This document shows positions 1 to 6,087 of a stretch of 11,775 nt of DNA, piece by piece. The number at the start of each line of letters is the position of its first letter. The stretch's first letter is position 1. Both the position numbers and the translations under genes were made by a program. The notes under the pieces were generated by a model. That model ran no database searches. It was not told where the DNA came from and saw nothing but the letters and a program-made list of their open reading frames with translations. The stretch is taken from the NCBI GenBank assembly GCA_903917305.1, contig CAIXAA010000439.1, forward strand, positions 1 through 11,775, written 5' to 3'. This stretch comes from an uncultured Myxococcales bacterium (GTDB taxonomy: Bacteria; Myxococcota_A; UBA9042).

Positions 1-1012
1 GCACTTCCTGACTGCCGATGTTGCTCACCGGCATGCACTCGGTCGCGCCGTAGGGCGTAAAGACTTGAGCGTTTTCAGGCAGCAGCAGCCGCATCCGCTC
101 CAACGTCGCCACCGAGGCCGGCGCGCCCGCGCTGATGACGCGCCGCACGGTCGGCCACTTCGCACCGGTCAGCGACGCGTGGCGGCTGACGGTCGCCAGC
201 AGCGCCGGCGAGCCGAAGACGTTGGTCACGCCAAAGGCCTGGATCAACTCCAGAAGTTCCAGCGGATTGACGTCAGCAGGCCGCGTGAAGTCCATCTGCG
301 GCAGGATCGTCGTCATGCCCAGCGCCGGATCGAACAGCGCAAACGGCGGGAACGTCGGCAGGTCGATCTCGCCCGGCTCGATGCCATAGGTCGCGCGGAT
401 GAGCTCGACTTGCGCAATGAAATGCCGGTGCTGGTACTCCACGCCTTTGGCGACGCCCGTGCTGCCGCTGGTGAACAGCACCGCGGCGAGGTCCTGCGCC
501 AACGTGTCCGCCATCACCGCGTCGCCCTGCTCGCCCAGTTGCAGCACCTGCGCCAACGTCGCGCCGCCCCACAGCCAGCGCCGACCGACCGTCACCACAT
601 GGCGAATCGTCTGGCGCCCCCAGCCCAGCAGCACGCGCGCCGCCTGCGCCGCGGGAATGCCGATGAAGCCGTGCGGCGCCACTTCCGCAAGACACTGGCG
701 CAGTTGCGCGCGACCGATCCCCGGATCGATGAGCACCGGCACCAGCCCGGCCTTCCACAGCCCGAACATCACGGCGAAGAAGTCCAGGCTTGGCTTGACC
801 AGGACCACGATGCGCTGGCCGCGTTCCATGCCCAGCCGCTGCAAGCCGCGGGCGATCTGGTCGGTGCGCGCGTCCAGCTGCTGGAACGTCAGCGTGGCAA
901 AGGTACGCTGGCCGGCGCGATCCCGGCCTGTCGTCTCGACAATCGCCGCCTGCGTCGGTCGCTCGCGGGCGGTCTGCGGCAGGAAGGCGGCGATGTTCGC
1001 GCGGAGGGTCAT
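1..1012 (-). CDS. oleC: OleC, beta-lactone synthetase (AMP-dependent ligase family), 3' end outside window
   Basis: OleC is an ANL-superfamily adenylating enzyme that uses ATP to convert a long-chain 2-alkyl-3-hydroxy acid into a cis-beta-lactone, the penultimate step of head-to-head olefin synthesis. The first 337 residues are visible; from memory family members are about 550 residues, so roughly 60% is present. The N-terminus reads MTLRANIAAFLPQTARERPT. The P-loop adenylation motif LFTSGSTGVAKG lies at about residues 179-190, and the conserved TPYGATEC motif at 319-326. Segments such as DLPTFPPFALFDPALG and FGSPALL match the Xanthomonas OleC sequence as I remember it. The ATG at 1012 is 6 nt beyond the oleB stop; no good ribosome binding site sits at the usual spacing, so translation may depend on coupling. 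Identification is strong because of the adjacent oleA and oleB. The C-terminal catalytic subdomain cannot be inspected. Confidence 0.93.
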   Translation of the reverse strand, partial: MTLRANIAAFLPQTARERPTQAAIVETTGRDRAGQRTFATLTFQQLDARTDQIARGLQRLGMERGQRIVVLVKPSLDFFAVMFGLWKAGLVPVLIDPGIGRAQLRQCLAEVAPHGFIGIPAAQAARVLLGWGRQTIRHVVTVGRRWLWGGATLAQVLQLGEQGDAVMADTLAQDLAAVLFTSGSTGVAKGVEYQHRHFIAQVELIRATYGIEPGEIDLPTFPPFALFDPALGMTTILPQMDFTRPADVNPLELLELIQAFGVTNVFGSPALLATVSRHASLTGAKWPTVRRVISAGAPASVATLERMRLLLPENAQVFTPYGATECMPVSNIGSQEV

Positions 1013-1018
1013 GGGCGG

Positions 1019-1906
1019 CTAGGCGCTCCGCACGAAGGCCGCGATGCGCGGCACGAGGTCCGCCGCCGCGTCTTCCAGCACGTAGTGACCGGCATCGGCG
1101 AAGTACTGCACCTCGGCTTGGGGAAAATGGCGGCGCCACACGCGCAAGAACGCGTCGTCAAACACGAAATCCTTGGCACCCCAGCCGATCAGCATCGGCA
1201 GGTGCGCCAGCTTGGGCAGGTTCGCGGCGGTCTCCTGCACCAGCTCGTAGCCCGGCACGCCCGGCTGCAGCGGAATGTCCTGCACGAATCGCAAGGTGGC
1301 GATGCGGTCGGCCCAGGAATCGTACGGCGCGGTGTAGGCGCGACGCACGTCCGGCGACATCTGGCTGCGGGTCATGGCGGCATGCGTCGCCGTCCAGGAA
1401 AACGCATTGAAACCGCGCACCAGCAGGGCACCCAGCGGCGTTCGCGTCAGGGCCAGCCGCCACGGCAGCTTCTTGTCGTCCGGCAGACCGAAGGCGGCGG
1501 TGTTCAGCACGACCAGCCGGGCCACGCGCGACGGATGGCGCACCGCCCAGGCAAAGCCGATCATGCCGCCCCAGTCGTGCACCACCAGCGTCAGCGGCTC
1601 CTGCAGCTGCAGCGAATCGATGAGGCGCGTCAGATCGTCCACCCGCGCCTCGAGCGTGTAGGCGTAGCGCGCGTCGTCCGGCTTGTCGGACAGGCCCATG
1701 CCGACGTGGTCCGGCGCGATGCAGCGGTGGTCCGCCCTCAAGGCCTGGATCACATTGCGGTAGTAGAACGACCACGTGGGGTTGCCGTGCACGCACACCA
1801 CCGGCGGCCCGGACCCTTCGTCGACGTAGTGCATGCGCACGCCATCGCCGCGGTCGAAGAAGTGGCGCTCGAACGGGAAGAGCTGCTGGTCGAAGAGCGC
1901 TACCAC
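1019..1906 (-). CDS. oleB: OleB, beta-lactone decarboxylase (alpha/beta hydrolase, haloalkane dehalogenase-like)
   Basis: OleB removes CO2 from the beta-lactone made by OleC to give the long-chain cis-alkene. The 295-residue protein is a complete alpha/beta hydrolase of the haloalkane dehalogenase-like group. The oxyanion motif HGNPTWSF is at residues 40-47. The nucleophile is Asp111 in VHDWGG, as expected for OleB rather than the Ser of ordinary esterases. The probable acid is Asp246 in GWGAKDFVF and the general base His274 in AGHYVLED. The start is taken as GTG at 1906, which overlaps the oleA stop codon; a GAGG sequence at 1911-1914 lies 4 nt upstream. The next in-frame Met is residue 25 and would remove part of the first strand, so the GTG is preferred. 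Translational coupling to oleA is likely. Without the neighbours it could have been called a haloalkane dehalogenase; the operon argues for OleB. Confidence 0.93.
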   Translation of the reverse strand: MVALFDQQLFPFERHFFDRGDGVRMHYVDEGSGPPVVCVHGNPTWSFYYRNVIQALRADHRCIAPDHVGMGLSDKPDDARYAYTLEARVDDLTRLIDSLQLQEPLTLVVHDWGGMIGFAWAVRHPSRVARLVVLNTAAFGLPDDKKLPWRLALTRTPLGALLVRGFNAFSWTATHAAMTRSQMSPDVRRAYTAPYDSWADRIATLRFVQDIPLQPGVPGYELVQETAANLPKLAHLPMLIGWGAKDFVFDDAFLRVWRRHFPQAEVQYFADAGHYVLEDAAADLVPRIAAFVRSA

Positions 1907-2916
1907 ACGACCTCGGCCATGCTGCAGTTCAGGCCGCTGCCGATGCCCAACATGGCGACGCGCGTGCCCTTGCGGATGCGGCCGGCTTCGACCGCCTTGG
2001 ACAGCGCGATGGGCGTGGCCGCCGGGCCGATGTTGCCAAACTCCGGGTAGATCGCCAGCACCTTGTCCAGCGGCAACCCGAGCAGCTGGCACAGGCTGCT
2101 GGTGTGCGTGCCGCTGACCTGGTGCAGCACGAACTCGTCGATCTCGGCGGCCTGCCAGCCCAGCTCCTGCTTGGCCAATTCCCACGTCTGTCCGGCCAGT
2201 TCCAGGCCAGCGAACAGGAGCGTCTTGGCGTCCGTCATCATCTTGTCGACCTGGCCACGGCACAGCTGGTTGTGCTGCGTCGCCGCGAGGCTGACCGCGC
2301 CGACGAACTTGTGCCCGTCCGGCGCCAGATCGCTGCGCGCCAGCACCATCGCCGCCGCGCCGGAGCCCAACGTCAGCGTGGCAAACTGCGCGCGGAATTC
2401 GGCGTCCGTCGTCTCGGGCTGGTTCAGGCGCGCAATCGTCGCCTCCTGGACAAAGCGCGCGCTCTCGCCGTCGACCACGAGACCGTAGTCGATCTGGCCG
2501 CGCTCGATCATGTTGGCGACGATCTGCATGCCGCTCAGGAACGCGAGGCAGGCATTGCCGACATCGAAGTTCATGCACGTCGGCGCGAGCCCCAGGTTGC
2601 CGTGCACGAGGCAGGCGACCGACGGTTCGATGAAGTCGCGGCACACCGACGTGCTGACGAGGATGCCGATCCTGGCCTTGTCGACGCCGGCTTCATCGAG
2701 CGCCTTCTGCGCCGCCCAGGTCGCGGCCTGACTCGGCTGCACGCCCGGATCCCAGTAGCGCCGCGCCAGGATGCCCGAAGCGCCGGCCAGCAGATCCGGC
2801 CGCAGGCCGAGGCGGTCCATGACGGGCGCGAGCTGCTCGCACAGCTCAGCGGAGGTGACGCGGTGGGGCGCGTCGACGTGGGCGAGGGAGAGGATCGAGA
2901 CGTTTTGGAACTGCAT
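1900..2916 (-). CDS. oleA: OleA, thiolase-fold acyl-CoA head-to-head condensing enzyme
   Basis: OleA joins two fatty acyl-CoAs by non-decarboxylative Claisen condensation to a 2-alkyl-3-keto acid, the committed step to long-chain olefins or ketones. The 338-residue protein is full length and equals my memory of the Xanthomonas campestris length. It has the catalytic Cys123 in NFDVGNACLAFLSG, His265 in LHQVSGTHTS and Asn295 in GNIGPAATP. Glu97 in CRDFIEPS corresponds to the glutamate unique to OleA that acts as base on the second substrate. The C-terminus GIGSGLNCSMAEVVW matches the Xanthomonas protein as I remember it. The ATG at 2916 is preceded by GGAG at 2921-2924. It is the first ole gene in transcription order and overlaps oleB by 7 nt. 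The Glu97 and the oleBC neighbours separate it from FabH, the main alternative. Confidence 0.95.
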   Translation of the reverse strand: MQFQNVSILSLAHVDAPHRVTSAELCEQLAPVMDRLGLRPDLLAGASGILARRYWDPGVQPSQAATWAAQKALDEAGVDKARIGILVSTSVCRDFIEPSVACLVHGNLGLAPTCMNFDVGNACLAFLSGMQIVANMIERGQIDYGLVVDGESARFVQEATIARLNQPETTDAEFRAQFATLTLGSGAAAMVLARSDLAPDGHKFVGAVSLAATQHNQLCRGQVDKMMTDAKTLLFAGLELAGQTWELAKQELGWQAAEIDEFVLHQVSGTHTSSLCQLLGLPLDKVLAIYPEFGNIGPAATPIALSKAVEAGRIRKGTRVAMLGIGSGLNCSMAEVVW

Positions 2917-2920
2917 GCGA

Positions 2921-2924
2921 CTCC
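2921..2924 (-). promoter_or_regulatory. Ribosome binding site of oleA
   Basis: On the minus strand GGAG sits 4 nt before the ATG at 2916. It supports the start MQFQNVSI, which also matches the N-terminus of known OleA proteins as I remember them. Spacing is slightly short. Confidence 0.5.
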
Positions 2925-3001
2925 GGGCCAAGGACTGCGGCGCCACGGAGGGCCGGCGCGCGAGGCGCGAAGTGGGCCACAACTGCGGGGGGATGTCCAC
3001 G

Positions 3002-3022
3002 GACGTCGCACGCCGCGACGTC
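3002..3022. promoter_or_regulatory. Perfect 8-bp inverted repeat upstream of oleA (operator or hairpin)
   Basis: The arms GACGTCGC (3002-3009) and GCGACGTC (3015-3022) are exact reverse complements around a 5-bp spacer. The element lies in the 140-bp gap between the stop of the exported-protein gene at 3057 and the oleA start at 2916, about 86 bp before the oleA ATG. It could be a dimeric repressor site controlling the ole operon, or a GC-rich hairpin ending transcription of the upstream gene. There is no T-run after it on the minus strand, which weakens the intrinsic terminator reading. The 2917-3056 gap holds nothing else I can support. Confidence 0.45.
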
Positions 3023-3056
3023 TTCACGGGATCGGTCGCGGCGCTGGCATCGCGGC

Positions 3057-3821
3057 CTAGAAGCGCAAGGCGAGGCCGATCCCGGTGCCCTGGGCCGCTG
3101 GAACCAGCCGAACTCCATTCGTTTTCGGCATCTCTGGCAAGCCACCACGGCGGTCTTGCAGCACGCGGCTCAGGCGGTCCGGCTGCGTGGCAATCATGGC
3201 CTCGCCAACGGCGGTACCGGCCACCACGTTGATGGCGGCGGAGGTCTTGTCGTGCATGGCAAAGGCGAGGACGGCGCCGATCGCGAGATTGAACGCGGCG
3301 TTGCCGGCGTGCGTCACCCAGCCCTTGTTTTGCTGTTCGTCGGCGGCGTCCGAAGCGAGCGTGTCCTGGACCGTGGCAAGCGCGGCACACACGCCGCGTT
3401 CCTTGGCCAGCTGCGCGGCGCGCCCCCGCAGCCCCTTGCCGTGTTCGATGACGTCCAAGGGCGACACCGACAGCGCGAGCACGCCGACGAGAGAACTGCC
3501 CGTGTTGACGTAGGTTTCACGGCGACCATCGCGCGATTGGAAGGGCGTCACGGCCATCTGCGCTGCGGCGATGGCCGTGTAGCCGGAGCGCCACAGACCG
3601 CTCCACAGCTGCGCGCGCTCCGACTCGGCCTCGAGCTCGCTGGCGAGGTAGGTGAGGCGCGCCTGGGCTTCGGGCTGCGTCAGCGCCGGCTCGCCGGGCG
3701 CAAGCGGTGGACAGGACTGCGCCAGCGCCGGCGCCTCGAACGCGACCGCCAAGACCCATGCCATCGCGGCCAGCCTGCGTGCGCGGGATCGGCGGACGAA
3801 CGACGGCAAGCTTGGCTCCAC
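3057..3821 (-). CDS. Exported protein of unknown function with outer-membrane-like C-terminal strand
   Basis: Family not recognised. The 254-residue product starts at GTG 3821. It has a basic N-region (RRSRARR, residues 10-16), a hydrophobic stretch at about 18-33 and a signal peptidase I site after ALA (residue 34), giving a mature start of QSCPPLAP. The only downstream Met start, residue 20, would discard the basic N-region, so the upstream GTG is preferred although its ribosome binding site is not clear. The mature protein has an early helical, Glu/Ala-rich stretch (about 48-72) and two hydrophobic Gly/Ala-rich segments (about 108-125 and 172-205). It has two cysteines (37 and near 144). 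The last residues, GTGIGLALRF, alternate polar and hydrophobic and end in Phe, as in the terminal strand recognised by the BAM machinery; the rest does not look like a beta barrel. The same strand and a 140-bp gap leave co-transcription with oleABC possible. Confidence 0.75.
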   Translation of the reverse strand: MEPSLPSFVRRSRARRLAAMAWVLAVAFEAPALAQSCPPLAPGEPALTQPEAQARLTYLASELEAESERAQLWSGLWRSGYTAIAAAQMAVTPFQSRDGRRETYVNTGSSLVGVLALSVSPLDVIEHGKGLRGRAAQLAKERGVCAALATVQDTLASDAADEQQNKGWVTHAGNAAFNLAIGAVLAFAMHDKTSAAINVVAGTAVGEAMIATQPDRLSRVLQDRRGGLPEMPKTNGVRLVPAAQGTGIGLALRF

Positions 3822-3989
3822 GCAGGGACTTCTGAACTGGCTGGAAGCACGTCCGTTCCGACCGGACCGGACGTCGCAGGATGCCCGGCGACCGCGGTGG
3901 CGGTCAAGAGCGTTCGGCCACGGACGGCAGCGGGTTGCGGGGCACGGCGAGCGGTGCGGCCAGCGCCACGAGGCAGGAGACGGACGCGC
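3822..3989. other. Intergenic gap, no feature seen
   Basis: This stretch lies between the start of the exported-protein gene and the stop of the first stalked lipoprotein gene, both on the minus strand. It should hold the promoter of the exported-protein gene. I could not pick out a convincing -35/-10 pair, hairpin with T-run, or RNA gene. Confidence 0.4.
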
Positions 3990-4685
3990 CTACGGGGTCA
4001 GGCCCGAACACGCCGTGAACGCCGCATTGCAGTTCTTGGCCATGCACGTGGTGCAGCCGGGGGTGTTGCCGCCCATGCAGTCGAGCAGGCACTTGCTGAA
4101 CGTGCAACTCAACATTCCCGAGAAGCACGTGACGCAGCCATCGGACAGCCCCGTGGCGGTCTTGATGCACGGCGTGGCCTTGGCGGCGTCGCCAAAGCTG
4201 GACATGGCGCAATCGGTGACGGCCTTGTCGACGGCGCCGGAGCTGACAATGGTCTGGTCGGCCGCATTGGTGCACGCACCCGAAGCGACCGCCACGTCGC
4301 CGGGCGGGACGGCGGCGTCGACTGCGGCAATGTCCGGCGCGGCAGCGACGTCGGGCGTCGCGGCGACGTCCGGTGTTGCGGCGACATCTGGCGTAGCTGC
4401 GACATCTGGCGTGGCTGCGACGTCGGGCGTCGCGGCGACATCTGGCGTAGCAGTGACGTCGGCAGGCGCGGCGGTGTCGAGTGCGGTGGCCGCGTCCTTG
4501 GCCGTGTCTGGGGTTTGCGTGGCATCGGCGCCCATGGCCCCATCCTGCGCGGCGCCGGTGTCTTGCGCTGCGGAGACCGCGTCGAGGAAGGCGGCGGCTG
4601 CCGATGTGGTGGTGCCGCAGGCTGTCATCGCGACGGACGCGGCAGCCAGCGCCAGGACGGCAAGAGACGAGGCAAAGCGGGACAT
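3990..4685 (-). CDS. Stalked lipoprotein with ATPDVA repeats and 12-cysteine C-terminal domain
   Basis: A 231-residue predicted lipoprotein of unknown function. The N-terminus MSRFASSLAVLALAAASVAMTACG is a lipoprotein signal with Cys23 as the likely lipidated residue. Residues about 28-137 form an Ala/Asp/Thr/Pro stalk holding six perfect ATPDVA hexapeptides (79-114) and one degenerate copy. The C-terminal region (138-231) has 12 cysteines, many in C-x2-C or C-x3-C spacing (GCVTCFSG, KCLLDCMGG, GCTTCMAKNC), suggesting a compact disulfide-rich domain. I recall similar unnamed Cys-rich domains in myxobacterial surface proteins but cannot confirm a family. The ATG at 4685 follows a GGAG at 4692-4695 with 6-nt spacing, so the start is secure; longer upstream readings of this frame lack such a site. 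It is divergent from the next lipoprotein across a 222-bp gap. Confidence 0.85.
   Translation of the reverse strand: MSRFASSLAVLALAAASVAMTACGTTTSAAAAFLDAVSAAQDTGAAQDGAMGADATQTPDTAKDAATALDTAAPADVTATPDVAATPDVAATPDVAATPDVAATPDVAATPDVAAAPDIAAVDAAVPPGDVAVASGACTNAADQTIVSSGAVDKAVTDCAMSSFGDAAKATPCIKTATGLSDGCVTCFSGMLSCTFSKCLLDCMGGNTPGCTTCMAKNCNAAFTACSGLTP
4326..4451 (-). repeat. 18-bp tandem repeat encoding (ATPDVA)n
   Basis: Six exact hexapeptide copies and one diverged copy (AAPDIA) in the stalk of the lipoprotein at 3990-4685. The codons vary between copies (for example GTC/GTA and GCG/GCT), so the peptide is better conserved than the DNA. Gain or loss of 18-bp units would keep the reading frame and change stalk length. 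Confidence 0.9.
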
Positions 4686-4907
4686 GGTTGGCTCCGGAAG
4701 GTGCACTGGGTCGAAACGCGGTGGATTTGGCGCCAAGTGGCGTGAACGAAGGCACAGCGTGAACCTGGCAGGCGCAAAGGGCAAGGACGCCCGGGCGTGC
4801 CAGGCGGTCGAGACCGTGCGCAAGCCCGCGCTCCTTGTGCACAACGCACCGCACCTGTACCGTGGCAGGAGTTGACCAGAAGTCCCACACTTTTCCAGGA
4901 GTCCGTC
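4686..4907. promoter_or_regulatory. Divergent promoter region between two lipoprotein genes
   Basis: This 222-bp gap must hold promoters in both directions. Clear ribosome binding sites flank it: GGAG (4692-4695, minus) for the left gene and AGGAG (4897-4901, plus) for the right gene. A perfect 10-bp palindrome, TTGTGCACAA, lies at 4835-4844 and might be an operator. I cannot assign -35/-10 elements with confidence. Confidence 0.4.
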
Positions 4908-6041
4908 GTGCACAATCCCTACCTGGTGCGTTCGATTGGTGCAGTGGAGCGCCTTGCTGCCGCTTGCTGTGCAGCCGTTCTGGCGCTCGGAGCAGCCGGC
5001 TGTTCGAGTTCCGCAGGAACGCCCGCCGCTGGGATCTTCGTCGCAAGCGACGCGGCAGGGAGCGACAGCGTGCTGAGCGGCGACAGCGCCGGTGCGGCAG
5101 ACAGCCCGTCAGCCGCCGATACCAACGCATCGGCGGACGCACCGGGGCAGGACGTCCCGGCGGCGACGGACATCGCCACCCCCCAGCCCGACATCGCTGC
5201 CGCGGACATCGCACCCGCGGACACCGCCGCTCCCGACGTGGCTGCGCCGTCTCCGGATGCGACCACGACGCCTGATACGGTCGTGGCCGGTCCTCTGTCG
5301 TGGGGCACGGACGGCAAGAGCGGCAGCGTCCAGAAGGTGACCAAGCTCGCGTTCGGCGCCAAGACGGAGGGCTGCGACCTGAGTGGCGACGGCAAGGTGG
5401 ACAACACGCTCTCCGGTCTGGCTGGCCTTGCCGGCAAACCGCTGCAGGACGCCCTCGACAAGGACAGCCTCGACATGTTGTTCGAGCCCAAGAGCTACAA
5501 CACCAGCGGCACGCCCTTCCAGTTCAACGTGCTGCTCGGCGATCCGGCGGCTGGCAGCACCTGCAAGAATCCGTCGGCCGGCTGCGGCTACACCGTCAAG
5601 GCGTCCTCGTACGTCAACAGCCAATGCGACGCGAGCAGTTGCACGTCGCTGGTCAGCTTCCCCGACGCCAAGATCAGCGGCGGCGCGCTGACCGCCACAG
5701 CTGACAAGTTCATCATCACGCTCAAGCTGAGCGGCGCGCCGCTGGCGCTGACCATCTCGAAGGTCTCGCTCAAGGGCACCGTCGCCGACGCGTCGAGCTG
5801 GCAGACCACGACCGGCGGCATGCTCTGCGGCTACGTCACCGATGCGGACTTGAACGCGGCCATCGACGCGATGCCGGCCTCCGCGTTGGCCGCCTATGGC
5901 GGCGCTGCGGGGGTCAAGGGGCTGCTGCCGCTGCTGGTGCCGTCGGACATCGCCTCCAAGCCGGGCGGGCCGAAGGATGCCAAGTCGCTGGGCATGAAGA
6001 TCGAGACCGTCAGCGCGACGATCACGGGCCTTTCGCCGTAA
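4908..6041 (+). CDS. Asp-rich stalked lipoprotein with EF-hand-like loop
   Basis: A 377-residue predicted lipoprotein of unknown function. The chosen start is GTG 4908, with AGGAG at 4897-4901 (6-nt spacing); the open frame extends back to 4797, but that part has no ribosome binding site and no signal-like sequence. The signal peptide has Arg8 and Arg15, a hydrophobic core and a lipobox-like ALGAAGC with Cys32. Residues about 45-135 form an Asp/Ala/Pro stalk without exact repeats (for example PDIAAADIAPADTAAPDVAA). The C-terminal part, from about residue 140 (GPLSWGTDGKSG), contains CDLSGDGKVDN. This resembles the D-x-D-G-D-G-x-x-D calcium loop of EF-hand or dockerin modules, although Ser replaces one usual Asp. 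Six further cysteines (for example GCGY, QCDASSC) suggest disulfides. I recall the 'CDL(D/N)GDGxxDN' signature from other myxobacterial exported proteins. It converges on the EGF-Kelch gene with a 45-bp gap. Confidence 0.85.
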   Translation: MHNPYLVRSIGAVERLAAACCAAVLALGAAGCSSSAGTPAAGIFVASDAAGSDSVLSGDSAGAADSPSAADTNASADAPGQDVPAATDIATPQPDIAAADIAPADTAAPDVAAPSPDATTTPDTVVAGPLSWGTDGKSGSVQKVTKLAFGAKTEGCDLSGDGKVDNTLSGLAGLAGKPLQDALDKDSLDMLFEPKSYNTSGTPFQFNVLLGDPAAGSTCKNPSAGCGYTVKASSYVNSQCDASSCTSLVSFPDAKISGGALTATADKFIITLKLSGAPLALTISKVSLKGTVADASSWQTTTGGMLCGYVTDADLNAAIDAMPASALAAYGGAAGVKGLLPLLVPSDIASKPGGPKDAKSLGMKIETVSATITGLSP

Positions 6042-6087
6042 TGTGAAGCCGCGAATCTGCCGCGGGTGCAAGACGCTGGGCGCCAGC
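6042..6087. terminator. Possible bidirectional terminator region between convergent genes
   Basis: Two short hairpins lie in the gap between convergent genes. One has 5-bp arms CCGCG/CGCGG (6049-6053 and 6061-6065). The other has 5-bp arms GCTGG/CCAGC around a 3-nt loop (6075-6087, reaching the last base of the minus-strand stop codon). Neither is followed by a T-run on either strand, so this rests on position and pairing only. Confidence 0.3.

Noticed and set aside
65..2050. 661-codon plus-strand open frame opposite oleB and oleC
   Set aside because: It is the antisense of well-identified ole genes. The product is rich in Arg, His and Gln with no domain, as expected from the reverse of GC-rich codons.
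3156..4745. 529-codon plus-strand open frame across two minus-strand genes and their gap
   Set aside because: It spans two clear genes on the other strand, and its repeat-derived Arg/Gly/Asp sequence resembles no protein.
4835..4844. TTGTGCACAA palindrome as a definite operator
   Set aside because: Only 10 bp, single copy and no matching regulator gene nearby, so it is mentioned only within the divergent region entry.
4797..4907. Upstream extension of the Asp-rich lipoprotein to an ATG at 4797
   Set aside because: It would put 37 polar, Arg/Gln-rich residues before the signal peptide; GTG 4908 has an AGGAG at ideal spacing.
5109..6071. 320-codon minus-strand open frame opposite the Asp-rich lipoprotein
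   Set aside because: Arg-rich shadow; the plus-strand gene has a ribosome binding site, signal peptide and EF-hand-like motif.
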